Of a DNA stretch of 64,000 bases, positions 37,984-46,278 are shown piece by piece. The translations under genes were made by a program, and so were the position numbers. Each line of letters starts with the position of its first letter. The first letter of the stretch is position 1. The notes under the pieces are model-generated. The model was not told where the DNA came from. It made no database searches and worked only from the letters and a program-made list of their open reading frames with translations. The DNA lies in the NCBI RefSeq assembly GCF_003605755.1, contig NZ_RAHJ01000019.1:134331-198330 (forward strand), in the 5' to 3' direction. This stretch comes from Tsuneonella suprasediminis (GTDB lineage: Bacteria; Pseudomonadota; Alphaproteobacteria; Sphingomonadales; Sphingomonadaceae).

Positions 37984-38775
37984 TTAGTCGGGTCGGTAAT
38001 CCCGTATGGCCTTCTGGTCCAACTCGTTTGCAGGAATGAGTCGATAATGACGCTCGTCAACTATCTTAACTTCTTCTCTCTGAATGGTCAGGTCGAATAA
38101 TGCGACGGCACCATTATCCATGAATTGCGCTGAAACTGCTTTGCAACGCATTTCGGGAAACTTACTTTCCGCAAACCTGATATCCTGTGTGGTTTGCACA
38201 ACGCCAATTTGATCTTTTCCGCCTTTGGCTTGCACGGGAATGATATAATGGCAGCCATACGTATCAATTCCAATATATAGCTCGTCGATCTCAATTTGGC
38301 CGATGCCTTTTACAGAGGTGCGGAGATGATTCTGTAAACTGTAAGTTGTTAGGCTGAGGAAGGTGTCGAGCAATCTATTGTAGCGAAGTATTGCAAGCAA
38401 AGCTTGCTCGTCATCAAGGGCGTAGGCGCGAATTATTTCAGGAGTAGCATCCGGTATTGCGATCTCGGCTAAATTTGGATTGGGTAATATCCTTGTGGCC
38501 GGGACCAACTTGAACCGGTATTTCGATCTGCCTGCGCCTTCAATAATCCATTCTTTCCCTGTCGGCTGCGTTGCTTGAATTTTCTCGGGTAGTGCCCGCC
38601 GGTAGCGATATGAATATGGAACATCGCCTGGATTAAGATCTAGATCGGGAGCAAGTTGCTCCTTGGCTGCTATGATTTCTCGACGAATGAATACAAATTC
38701 GGCATGGTCGTTTTGGTAATGATCGAGAAATATTTTCTCTATGATGCGGTCGTAAGCGCCTTTGTCTTTAGCCAT
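37984..38775 (-). CDS. Restriction endonuclease, PD-(D/E)XK-like with a Q-x-K site
   Basis: 263-residue protein, the likely nuclease partner of the adjacent cytosine methyltransferase. A candidate catalytic core has D164 in IEIDELYIGI, then a beta-strand with Q182-A-K184 (IIPVQAKGGKDQIG), which fits the PD-(D/E)XK fold with Gln in place of Asp/Glu; upstream E40 or E75 could complete the site. Known restriction nucleases with QxK exist, but I cannot name this family or its target. ATG 38775 overlaps the methyltransferase stop by 8 bases. Low GC, unlike its neighbours. Role by context is strong, by sequence moderate. Confidence 0.75.
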   Translation of the reverse strand: MAKDKGAYDRIIEKIFLDHYQNDHAEFVFIRREIIAAKEQLAPDLDLNPGDVPYSYRYRRALPEKIQATQPTGKEWIIEGAGRSKYRFKLVPATRILPNPNLAEIAIPDATPEIIRAYALDDEQALLAILRYNRLLDTFLSLTTYSLQNHLRTSVKGIGQIEIDELYIGIDTYGCHYIIPVQAKGGKDQIGVVQTTQDIRFAESKFPEMRCKAVSAQFMDNGAVALFDLTIQREEVKIVDERHYRLIPANELDQKAIRDYRPD

Positions 38776-40099
38776 TTGACCTTCTCAGTTCTATTTCTTT
38801 TTCTATCTCTTCTTGTTTTCGTTTCTTTGATCCACTTTTCATATTTCTCTTGGATGGTGGAGCCTCGATTCCAAAATATGTGGCCGCATCCCTTACGGTC
38901 ATACGGAGAAGTTTTTCGTCCCCTAAAGGAACTGATTGTGCCGAAGAATTGAGAATGTATCCGCCGCAACGCCATACCTCGCTTGCGATGGCACGCGCCA
39001 ATGGAGGTGGCACCGAATTGCCGATCTGCCTAGCGCCGTGCCATTTCGTTTCGTTAAAACGAAACCAGTCGGGATAACCATGTAAGCGCGCCATTTCCCG
39101 AACGGTTACGCAACGATTGTGCTCTGGATGGATTGGGCGGGGGCTTGTAAATGCACCCCTTGCTCCGTCAGTGCCGGCACGAAGGGTGTTACTCAAGCCC
39201 TCAGGGTGGAGCTTGTAAAACCGCGAAATTGGTTCGGTTTCTCCGCCTGCCGTTTTCGAAAAGCGGCGGCGAGAAATTTCGGTGTGTTCGGTCCTTGCAC
39301 TCGAAGTCAGCAAGTTTGGGTTCCACTCTCGGACTTCTCCGCGATGCCAAGCCGAATTCGTTCGGCAGCGCATTTCAAACGCGTAAGTCGAGCCCGCGCC
39401 CCACTTTGTAAAAGTCACTTCATCAGTGCTTCGAAGCTCTTCAAATCCCTCCGCGTCTGGAATGTCGCTCAAGGCATCGGAGACAGTAGGGCCTTTGGGC
39501 AGGCCCTTAAATACTTTCCGCTTTCCATCAGCCGGATTGGTCCAAGGCGCTGGATAATCCGGTAGATTCTCCCCTTTTTGCGCACCGAATAAGATTAGGC
39601 GCTCTCGATGTTGGGGAACCGAGTAATTCGCAGCATCGAGAACCTGCCACGGTTTCCGAACTTCATAGCCAAGTTCATCGGCGTATTCGATAAATTCATC
39701 GAGGAATTTTCGGTGTTTCCCGACCGTTAGCCCTTTCACGTTCTCAAATACGAAATAAGTAGCGTCTAGTTCTGACACTATGCGTAGGAAGTCGCCCACG
39801 AGGCGATTGCGCGGATCGTCGAGTACACGCTGCCCGATCATTGAGAAGCCTTGGCAAGGTGCGCCTCCGAAAACCACGTCGACTGTGCGGTTGCCCAAAC
39901 CTGCTGCAACGCGGATTTCGCTACCCTTCAACCCTTCGACCGAGCGTGGGATTACGGAGCATTTGGGGAAATTAAACTTGTGGGTGGCGCAATGGACAGG
40001 GTCGATTTCCACAGCAGCTTTCACGTCGAAACCTGCCTGTTCGAAGCCTAGGCTCATTCCGCCAGCACCGGCAAATAAGTCAATTGCGATAGGGCGCAT
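38768..40099 (-). CDS. DNA (cytosine-5) methyltransferase
   Basis: 443-residue type II modification enzyme from ATG 40099. All key motifs are visible: I DLFAGAGGMSLGFEQAGF, IV with catalytic C82 in GGAPCQGFSMIG, VI FENV (E119-N120-V121), VIII QHRERLILFG, IX TVREMARLHGYP and X GNSVPPPLARAIA. It would place 5-methylcytosine in an unknown site and protect DNA from the downstream nuclease. An extra basic C-terminal tail (KRKQEEIEKEIELRR) follows motif X. Low GC; flanked by vsr and the nuclease gene. Confidence 0.94.
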   Translation of the reverse strand: MRPIAIDLFAGAGGMSLGFEQAGFDVKAAVEIDPVHCATHKFNFPKCSVIPRSVEGLKGSEIRVAAGLGNRTVDVVFGGAPCQGFSMIGQRVLDDPRNRLVGDFLRIVSELDATYFVFENVKGLTVGKHRKFLDEFIEYADELGYEVRKPWQVLDAANYSVPQHRERLILFGAQKGENLPDYPAPWTNPADGKRKVFKGLPKGPTVSDALSDIPDAEGFEELRSTDEVTFTKWGAGSTYAFEMRCRTNSAWHRGEVREWNPNLLTSSARTEHTEISRRRFSKTAGGETEPISRFYKLHPEGLSNTLRAGTDGARGAFTSPRPIHPEHNRCVTVREMARLHGYPDWFRFNETKWHGARQIGNSVPPPLARAIASEVWRCGGYILNSSAQSVPLGDEKLLRMTVRDAATYFGIEAPPSKRNMKSGSKKRKQEEIEKEIELRRSNG

Positions 40100-40144
40100 A
40101 ATTAGTTCCTCTGCCTGCACGACGCCGGAACGTTAGCAGAACAT

Positions 40145-40573
40145 TTAGTGGCTGTCGATCGCTTTCTGGGGTCCGAGAAAATTCCGCAATTTTTCTGCAA
40201 GAATTTGAAAATCCTTGAGTTCACACTGCCAAACTTCTTCGACTTGCCAGCCAATCCTCTCCAATTCGAACCTATTTCTAACATCGCGCTCACGGTTTCG
40301 CTCAATCTTGGGAAGCCAGAATTCCAGATTCGATTTTGGCGGTTTTCCAATTTTGCAGCCGTGACCATGCCAGTAACATCCGTGCACAAAGATCGCTTTC
40401 TTGCGACCGATGAAAACAATGTCCGGTTTGCCCGGTAGCTCCCTTCGGTGCAGTCTAAAACGATATCCCATGCGGTGAAGCAGAGTGCGTACAGCGAGTT
40501 CGGGCTTAGTATGCTTTGAGCCGATCCGCGACATCAACCTACTGCGACTATCTTTCGTGCGGTTATCCACCAT
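40145..40573 (-). CDS. vsr: Very short patch repair endonuclease Vsr
   Basis: 142-residue T:G mismatch nickase that corrects deaminated 5-methylcytosine made by the accompanying methyltransferase. Using ATG 40573 the catalytic residues fall at the same numbers as in E. coli Vsr: E25 (KPELAV), D51 (PGKPDIVF), H64 (FVHGCYWH), H69 and H71; the E. coli Thr63 is Val here. The match in numbering supports this start; a GTG at 40621 would add 16 residues. First gene of vsr-methyltransferase-nuclease, 45 bases before the methyltransferase. Confidence 0.92.
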   Translation of the reverse strand: MVDNRTKDSRSRLMSRIGSKHTKPELAVRTLLHRMGYRFRLHRRELPGKPDIVFIGRKKAIFVHGCYWHGHGCKIGKPPKSNLEFWLPKIERNRERDVRNRFELERIGWQVEEVWQCELKDFQILAEKLRNFLGPQKAIDSH

Positions 40574-40656
40574 ATGGTCAAGATAGGTGCCTGGCTCGAA
40601 AGTTCGATGAAAATTCACCACCTCCCAGTGCGTGGCTTTCTCCGAAAGCTAAACCT

Positions 40657-41496
40657 CTACTCCCCCTCATCCAGATCCCACCAGTCATCCTCGTCCGGGT
40701 TGAACGGTTCCAGTTCATCGTCGGCCTCGACGATTCCTTCCAGTTCGCCTGCGTCGGCCCAGTCCTTGCCTTTGCCCAGGATCATGAAATGGGGCTCCAT
40801 ATGGCCATCGGGCGGGCCGTTTTCTTCGGCGCGGCGCCAGGCGGCGAGTTCGGCCAGTTTGGCCTGCATCGCCTCGATTTCGGGCAGGGTCATCTGCACC
40901 GGATCGAAGTGTTCGATCATCGCGGCGTTCATGTCGTCCTTCTCCGCGCGGCTCAATGCCGGCACAGTGATGGAGACACCTTGTCGCCCTGTCGCCTCGC
41001 TGCCTGAGGGCGAGAGGGGATTTCCTGACAGGCGGTCTGCGCCGGGGTCGAAATAGCTGGCGGCCAGGCGGCGGCCGTCCTGCGCGCGCATGTTCATCCG
41101 CAGGCAGAACATCAGCAGCCGGTCGTTCTTCACCCGGCGAAACCCTTTGAGCTTGCCGCCGACGAATACCGGGGAAAGCTGTCCGTTGAGCGCGCGTTCG
41201 AAGGCTTCGTCCTGCAACCGCTGTACGCCGAAGTCGAGCGCGCATTCCCAAGCGCGGCGAAAACCCTCCGCGCCGGGCTGGCGGCGGAGGTAGTAGGCGC
41301 CCTCCGCGCTCATGTTGACGTGCATCGCGGCGCGTTTGACGCTGCCGGTATCGGCCAGCGCACCGATGAATGCGCGCTGGCGTTCGGGCGTCCATCCGTC
41401 GTGCCGTTTCGATTTGCGGGGGACGGGATCGAACGCAGGCAGATCGTCGTGATTGCCGGGGACGCGGATGGTGCGATTGTCAGCGCGGCGGGTCAT
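40657..41496 (-). CDS. Hypothetical protein with a terminase-small-subunit-like HTH region
   Basis: 279 residues from ATG 41496, with AGGAG nine bases upstream. The N-terminal part WTPERQRAFIGALADTGSVKRAAMHVNMSAEGAYYLRR looks like the helix-turn-helix of phage small terminase or similar DNA-binding proteins, followed by RRAWECALDFGVQRLQDEAFERAL. The C-terminal 60 residues are acidic (DELEPFNPDEDDWWDLDEGE). No phage genes are nearby, so it is probably a chromosomal sphingomonad protein of unknown function. High GC and divergent from bamD. I do not recognise a named family. Confidence 0.7.
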   Translation of the reverse strand: MTRRADNRTIRVPGNHDDLPAFDPVPRKSKRHDGWTPERQRAFIGALADTGSVKRAAMHVNMSAEGAYYLRRQPGAEGFRRAWECALDFGVQRLQDEAFERALNGQLSPVFVGGKLKGFRRVKNDRLLMFCLRMNMRAQDGRRLAASYFDPGADRLSGNPLSPSGSEATGRQGVSITVPALSRAEKDDMNAAMIEHFDPVQMTLPEIEAMQAKLAELAAWRRAEENGPPDGHMEPHFMILGKGKDWADAGELEGIVEADDELEPFNPDEDDWWDLDEGE

Positions 41497-41639
41497 GATG
41501 GCAGGCTCCTTTATTGCGACTGGGCGAAGGTGGCGGGGCGGTCTGATGCACATTTTACACCGTGTAGGAAAATGAACGGTGGGTGATGGCAATAACTTCA
41601 CTTTGCGTTCACGTACGCGCTGGCTATAGGCGTGGCCCT

Positions 41640-42443
41640 ATGCAGATCGTTTCACGCAGCCCGCTCAAGCTCGCTCTCGTCGCCGCAGTGGTCGGTTCTT
41701 CGCTGGTCGTAACCGGGTGTGCCGGGAGCGGGGGCAAGCCCAAGGATACCGCCTACGTCGCCCGCGATGTGGAGACGTTGTATAATTCGGCGAAGGATCG
41801 CCTCGACCGCGGCCAGCCCAAGCTCGCCGCCGCCCTGTTCGACGAGGTGGAGCGCCAGCACCCCTATTCACCGTGGGCGCGGCAGGCACAGTTGATGAGT
41901 GCGTTCAGCTACTACGTCGCCAGCGATTACAACAAGGCGATCGGCAGCGCGCAGCGATTCCTCTCGATCCATCCGGGCAACAAGGATGCGCCGTACGCGT
42001 ATTACCTGATCGCGCTGAGCTATTACGAACAGATCAGCGACGTAACCCGCGATCAGAAAACCACCGAACAGGCCCGCGCTGCCTTGCGCGAAGTGGTCCG
42101 CCGCTATCCGGCGACCGACTATGCCACCGACGCGCGGCTGAAGCTCGATCTGGTGGAAGATCACCTTGCGGGCAAGGAAATGGAAATCGGCCGCTATTAT
42201 GAAAAGAGCGGCAAATGGCTGGCGGCGTCGCTGCGGTTCCGCAACGTGGTCGATAATTTCCAGACCACCAGCCACGCGCCGGAGGCCCTGTTCCGCCTGA
42301 CCGAAACCAATCTGGCGCTCGGCATTCCCGAAGAGGCGAAGAAATACGCCGCTGTGCTGGGTGCCAACTATCCGGGCAGCGAGTGGTATGCCAAGGCGTA
42401 CAAGCTGATGGAAAAGTACGCGCCAGACGCCAAGGCGAGCTGA
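41640..42443 (+). CDS. bamD: Outer membrane assembly lipoprotein BamD
   Basis: Essential component of the BAM complex that folds outer-membrane proteins. 267 residues from ATG 41640. Signal peptide with lipobox VTGC-AG, then five TPR-type repeats, starting with DVETLYNSAKDRLDRGQPKLAAALFDEVERQHPYSPWARQAQLM; the remaining repeats include the YLIALSYYEQISDVTRDQ motif typical of BamD. An in-frame ATG at 41583 is upstream of the signal peptide and unlikely. Confidence 0.94.
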   Translation: MQIVSRSPLKLALVAAVVGSSLVVTGCAGSGGKPKDTAYVARDVETLYNSAKDRLDRGQPKLAAALFDEVERQHPYSPWARQAQLMSAFSYYVASDYNKAIGSAQRFLSIHPGNKDAPYAYYLIALSYYEQISDVTRDQKTTEQARAALREVVRRYPATDYATDARLKLDLVEDHLAGKEMEIGRYYEKSGKWLAASLRFRNVVDNFQTTSHAPEALFRLTETNLALGIPEEAKKYAAVLGANYPGSEWYAKAYKLMEKYAPDAKAS

Positions 42444-42480
42444 GGCAAATTTCGCCGGGCGGGGCTATTCGGCAGGGGCT

Positions 42481-44541
42481 CTATCCCCCGCGCAGTAACT
42501 GTACGCCCCAGTCGCGTTCGAACAGATAGAGCATAGTGCGCGCGGCCTGACCGCGTTCGCTGGCAAGTCCGCCATCCCGCTCCATCAACAAACGCGCGTC
42601 GTCATGGGCGAGGGGGAGCAGGCGTTCGATCTGCTCCAGTTCGGCAATGCGGAACGGGGTGTCGCCCGATTGCCGGGTGCCCAGCAGTTCGCCGCCACCC
42701 CGCAGCCGCAGGTCTTCCTCCGCCAGCCGGAACCCGTCCTGCGTTTCGCGCATCAGAGCGAGGCGCGCCTTGCCGGTTTCGCTCAGTTCGCCGCCGCGCA
42801 TCAGCACGCATACCGACTTTGCTGTGCCGCGCCCGACCCGCCCGCGTAACTGGTGAAGCTGCGCCAGCCCGAATCGCTCTGCCTGTTCGATCACCATCAG
42901 CGTGGCGTTGGGCACATCGACGCCCACTTCGATCACTGTCGTTGCGACCAGTAACCTGGCTTGCCCCGATGCAAAGCGTTCCATCGCCGCATCTTTCAGT
43001 TCGGGTTTGAGCTGGCCGTGGACCAGCACGACATCATCCCCGAACCGCGCGCGCAGGGCAGCAAAGCGGGCCTCCGCAGCGGCGATATCCTCGCTCTCCA
43101 GCTCGCGGACCATCGGGCACACCCAATAGGCCTGCGCGCCGCCCGCAATCGCCGCACCCAGCCGATCGACCACTTCGCCCATCCGTTCGGCGGAAACCAC
43201 CACGGTATCGATCGCCTGTCGCCCGGGTGGCAATTCGTCGAGCCGGCTGACATCCATCTCGCCATATTGCGCCAGTGTCAGCGTGCGTGGGATCGGCGTT
43301 GCGGTCATCGCCAAAGTATGCGGCGTGACACGCCCTTTCTGCGCCAGCATCAGGCGCTGCGACACGCCAAAGCGGTGCTGTTCGTCGATCACTACCAGCC
43401 CCAGGTTGCGATAGGTCACAGTGTCCTGAAAAATGGCGTGGGTGCCCACGATCATATCGATGGAGCCATCGTACAGCCCCATCAGAATCGCTTCGCGTGC
43501 GCGCCCCTTGTCGCGCCCGGTAAGCAGGGCAATTTCGATGCCGGTTGGCGCGGCCAGCGTGCGGAGCGTTTCGTAATGCTGCCGCGCGAGGATTTCGGTC
43601 GGCGCCAGCAGGGCGGACTGGCACCCGGCCTCGATCGCCACCAGCATCGCTTCCAGAGCAACCACTGTCTTGCCCGCACCGACATCGCCTTGCAGCAAAC
43701 GCAGCATAGGCGTGTCCTGCGCCAGATCGCCTTCGATTTCGCGAATGGAGCGCTGCTGTGCGCCGGTGAGCGGGAAGGGCAGGGCAAGCTTGTTCCGCAA
43801 CCGCCCGTCCCCGTGCAGTGCCTGCCCTTTTCGCCGTCGGTTATCGGCCCGCACCAGCATCAGCGCCAGACTGTTGGCCAGCAATTCGTCATACGCCAGC
43901 CGGTCGCGCGCAGCCGGGTGATGCCCCTTGTGTGCCAGCTTCAACGCATCTGCCCACGCGGGCCATTGCGTCTTGGTAAACTGCCCCGGTTCGATCCACT
44001 CAGGCAAATCGGGCAACCGGGCCAGCGCCTGATCGACCAGTCCGGCCACTTTGGGCTGAGTCAGCCCGGCGGCAAGCGGATAGACCGGCTCGTTCAGAGT
44101 GGCGAGCAATCCCTCGCTGGTTTCCGCTACATGATCGGGATGCACGATCTGGAGCATTTGCCCGTATTCATCGAGGCGTCCGGCAATCCAGCGCTGTTCG
44201 CCAACCGGGAGCAGCTTTTTCGCTGAATAGCTGGCGCGCCCAAAGTAAGTCAGTGCACAGATATTCCCCACCGCATCGGAGGCCAGCACTCGATACGGGC
44301 CACGCCCCGTGCCGCTGGCGCGATGTTCGGTGGGGGTAAGGGCGACGACGATCTGTTCGCCAACGCTCGCTTCATCGAGGTTCGCGACCGGGCGCCGGGT
44401 CACGAACCGATCGGGCAGGTGATAGGCGACATCGCGCACCCGCGTCAGACCCAGTTTATCGAGCGGTTTCTTCAGCTTCGGCCCGACACCGTCGAGTGTT
44501 TCGACCTCTGCAAACAGGGGGTTGAGAATATCGGGGCGCAT
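42481..44541 (-). CDS. recG: ATP-dependent DNA helicase RecG
   Basis: Branch-migration helicase for stalled forks and Holliday junctions. 686 residues: N-terminal wedge/OB domain (LDGVGPKLKKPLDKLGL; about 1-180), then helicase domains with motif I GDVGAGKT (285-292), II DEQHRFGV, III TATPIPRTL, V-VI TTVIEVGVDVPNATLMVIEQAERFGLAQLHQLRGRVGRG, and the RecG TRG motif region at the end. ATG 44541. Neighbour of sdhE and mfd as in many alphaproteobacteria. Confidence 0.96.
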   Translation of the reverse strand: MRPDILNPLFAEVETLDGVGPKLKKPLDKLGLTRVRDVAYHLPDRFVTRRPVANLDEASVGEQIVVALTPTEHRASGTGRGPYRVLASDAVGNICALTYFGRASYSAKKLLPVGEQRWIAGRLDEYGQMLQIVHPDHVAETSEGLLATLNEPVYPLAAGLTQPKVAGLVDQALARLPDLPEWIEPGQFTKTQWPAWADALKLAHKGHHPAARDRLAYDELLANSLALMLVRADNRRRKGQALHGDGRLRNKLALPFPLTGAQQRSIREIEGDLAQDTPMLRLLQGDVGAGKTVVALEAMLVAIEAGCQSALLAPTEILARQHYETLRTLAAPTGIEIALLTGRDKGRAREAILMGLYDGSIDMIVGTHAIFQDTVTYRNLGLVVIDEQHRFGVSQRLMLAQKGRVTPHTLAMTATPIPRTLTLAQYGEMDVSRLDELPPGRQAIDTVVVSAERMGEVVDRLGAAIAGGAQAYWVCPMVRELESEDIAAAEARFAALRARFGDDVVLVHGQLKPELKDAAMERFASGQARLLVATTVIEVGVDVPNATLMVIEQAERFGLAQLHQLRGRVGRGTAKSVCVLMRGGELSETGKARLALMRETQDGFRLAEEDLRLRGGGELLGTRQSGDTPFRIAELEQIERLLPLAHDDARLLMERDGGLASERGQAARTMLYLFERDWGVQLLRGG

Positions 44542-44676
44542 CGCGTCTGCCCTATCGCGTTTGGGGGCGAATGCGAACCCGGTCTGTGATGGCGTTCGCC
44601 GGCGCCGTTCTGCCTCTTGAGATTCCGATAAATGTAGCTATAAAACTAATAATAACAATGACTTATTAATTTGTAA

Positions 44677-45408
44677 ATGACTCATTTATCACCGGAGTTT
44701 GCGATGGCTGCCGCCGAATTTGTGGAAAATCAGCATACTTCGTGGAACACATTCGATGATGCGGTGGTCGAACTGCTCCGCGCGATTGCCCCGCGAAGCA
44801 TTATCGATATTGGTGCCGGGTCGGGAAAGTACGCCGGATTGGTGGCGCGCGCGGATTTGCCGGAATCGCCGCACCTGACCGCTATCGAACCGGGCCAGTC
44901 TGCCGCCGAACGGCTGCGTTCGCTCGGCCTCTATAATTCGGTGGTTCAGGCGCCTGCAGAATCGCTGTTCGACAATCCGTTTCGCAGTGCCGACCTCGTG
45001 ATCATGGGGGACGTGATCGAACATATGCGGGCATCCGATGGATTGGATCTGCTGCAATTCCTTGTCTATCGGGCGGCTTACATTCTGGTGATCACGCCCG
45101 ATGCGATGCCGATGTTTGCCGGGCCGGGGTTCTTCGGTTGCCACAACTCGATCTGGCGACCGAAGCAATTCGAATGGCACGATCTGTGGGCATTCGACCA
45201 ATGGAATGAACTGCACCTCTATCTCCTGCGAGGATATCAGGCGGGCAGCGGGGCGACATTGCCGCAAGTGGTTGAAAGAGTGAACGGCAGCGGCTGTCCG
45301 CTGGATACCGCCGGTCTGCGGCCTCAGCCGGTCAATCTGCGGATCTACGACACCGTGTGGAAGGAGCATTATGCCGATGGCTCCATCGGTGGTTATCGGA
45401 GGTATTGA
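44677..45408 (+). CDS. Class I SAM-dependent methyltransferase-like protein
   Basis: 243 residues. It has a recognisable SAM motif I, SIIDIGAGSGKYAGLVA (about residues 41-57), an acidic motif II region (LTAIEPG), and VIMGDVIEHM (motif III-IV). The C-terminal half is less conserved. Target unknown; the E/D-H pattern resembles small-molecule or sugar methyltransferases. It lies between recG and sdhE, and an AT-rich stretch (44630-44676) upstream probably holds its promoter. 84 bases separate its stop from the sdhE start. Confidence 0.8.
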   Translation: MTHLSPEFAMAAAEFVENQHTSWNTFDDAVVELLRAIAPRSIIDIGAGSGKYAGLVARADLPESPHLTAIEPGQSAAERLRSLGLYNSVVQAPAESLFDNPFRSADLVIMGDVIEHMRASDGLDLLQFLVYRAAYILVITPDAMPMFAGPGFFGCHNSIWRPKQFEWHDLWAFDQWNELHLYLLRGYQAGSGATLPQVVERVNGSGCPLDTAGLRPQPVNLRIYDTVWKEHYADGSIGGYRRY

Positions 45409-45492
45409 ATGGTCGGTCACGCGCTTTTTGACAGATCGGTTCCCGTATCCCTCTGCTTGCCATTGGCCGGGTGCGGTTCTACCGCGCTGGCC

Positions 45493-45780
45493 ATGTCCAG
45501 GACGTCGCCAGTAGATATGCCCGCTTTTGCCACCCGCCTAGCCCGTGCGAAGTTTCGGGCCTGGCATCGCGGTACGCGCGAAGCGGACTACATGATCGGC
45601 GGTTTCTTCGACCGGTTCCATGCCCAATGGGGCGAAGCCGAAATGGCGTGGTTCGAAGCGCTGCTGGAAGAAGAGGATGTGGACATCATGGCATGGGCGC
45701 TGGGAACGCAATCCGTGCCTGACGAGTTTGTCGGGGATCAGATGACCGCGATGAAACGGCTGGATTACGTTCAGATTTGA
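45493..45780 (+). CDS. sdhE: FAD assembly factor SdhE (succinate dehydrogenase assembly factor 2)
   Basis: Promotes covalent attachment of FAD to SdhA. 95 residues from ATG 45493. It contains the essential RGxxE motif (AWHRGTREADYMIGGFFDRF) and the conserved MAWFEALLEEEDVDIMAWALG. The longer upstream frame to 45409 is not conserved. The recG-sdhE-mfd neighbourhood is common in alphaproteobacteria. Confidence 0.92.
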   Translation: MSRTSPVDMPAFATRLARAKFRAWHRGTREADYMIGGFFDRFHAQWGEAEMAWFEALLEEEDVDIMAWALGTQSVPDEFVGDQMTAMKRLDYVQI

Positions 45781-45835
45781 TCCGTTAGGAACGCTGACGA
45801 ACCGACAGCATCCATTCAAGGCTACCCAATTGTAC

Positions 45836-46216
45836 ATGAGTTCCAATAACATGCATCCGCCGCGCGCGCTCGCCTGGATCGTCCGCCTCGCTCTGCTGAT
45901 TGCTGTTGTCGCGATAGCTTATCTCGCTTTGGCCCCCGTCGATCTTGGCGGACGGGGTGGCAACGTGGATCATGCGATTGCTTTCGTGACGCTCGGCTTC
46001 CTGTCGCGGTTGGCGTTTCCGCGATGGTATATGATCGTGTTGCTGGCGTTGCTGGCGCTGTTCGGTGGCGCAATCGAAGTGTTGCAGGGAACGATGCACG
46101 CCGGTCGCGATATGCAGATGGTCGATTTCAAGATCGATGTCGCCGCCGCTTTGGTCGGGCTTGTCGTCGGTGCGCTGGTCAATCGTATGCTCGGGGGGTG
46201 GCGCGCAGGCGACTGA
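45836..46216 (+). CDS. VanZ-like small membrane protein
   Basis: 126 residues from ATG 45836 (TTG 45830 and ATG 45851 are alternatives), with about four transmembrane segments: 10-30, 42-60, 62-80, 100-120. The pattern NVDHAIAFVTLGFLSRLAFP ... GAIEVLQGTMHAGRDMQMVDFKIDVAAALVGLVVG fits the VanZ-like family, of which the cellular role is mostly unknown. It lies between sdhE and mfd in the same direction, 55 bases after the former. Confidence 0.8.
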   Translation: MSSNNMHPPRALAWIVRLALLIAVVAIAYLALAPVDLGGRGGNVDHAIAFVTLGFLSRLAFPRWYMIVLLALLALFGGAIEVLQGTMHAGRDMQMVDFKIDVAAALVGLVVGALVNRMLGGWRAGD

Positions 46217-46278
46217 TGCGGCAGGGAGCACGTCTTGCCGACGAATAACTCCCGATTCCTTAAGCCTGTAGTGCCTTC

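Larger units (their letters stand above)
37984..40620 (-). other. Low-GC restriction-modification-repair island
   Basis: Three minus-strand genes (vsr, cytosine methyltransferase, endonuclease) form a compact operon with visibly lower GC than its surroundings: a sample line around 38.35 kb is near 43% G+C, while one at 41.85 kb is near 70%. It is inserted between the lepA stop codon (37981-37983) and the hypothetical gene at 40.66 kb. No integrase, tRNA or clear direct repeats were found at its borders, so it looks like a stand-alone cassette transferred by homologous or illegitimate recombination. Confidence 0.75.

Noticed and set aside
42961-44226. 421-codon plus-strand frame opposite recG
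   Set aside because: Antisense shadow of recG, with no known motif.
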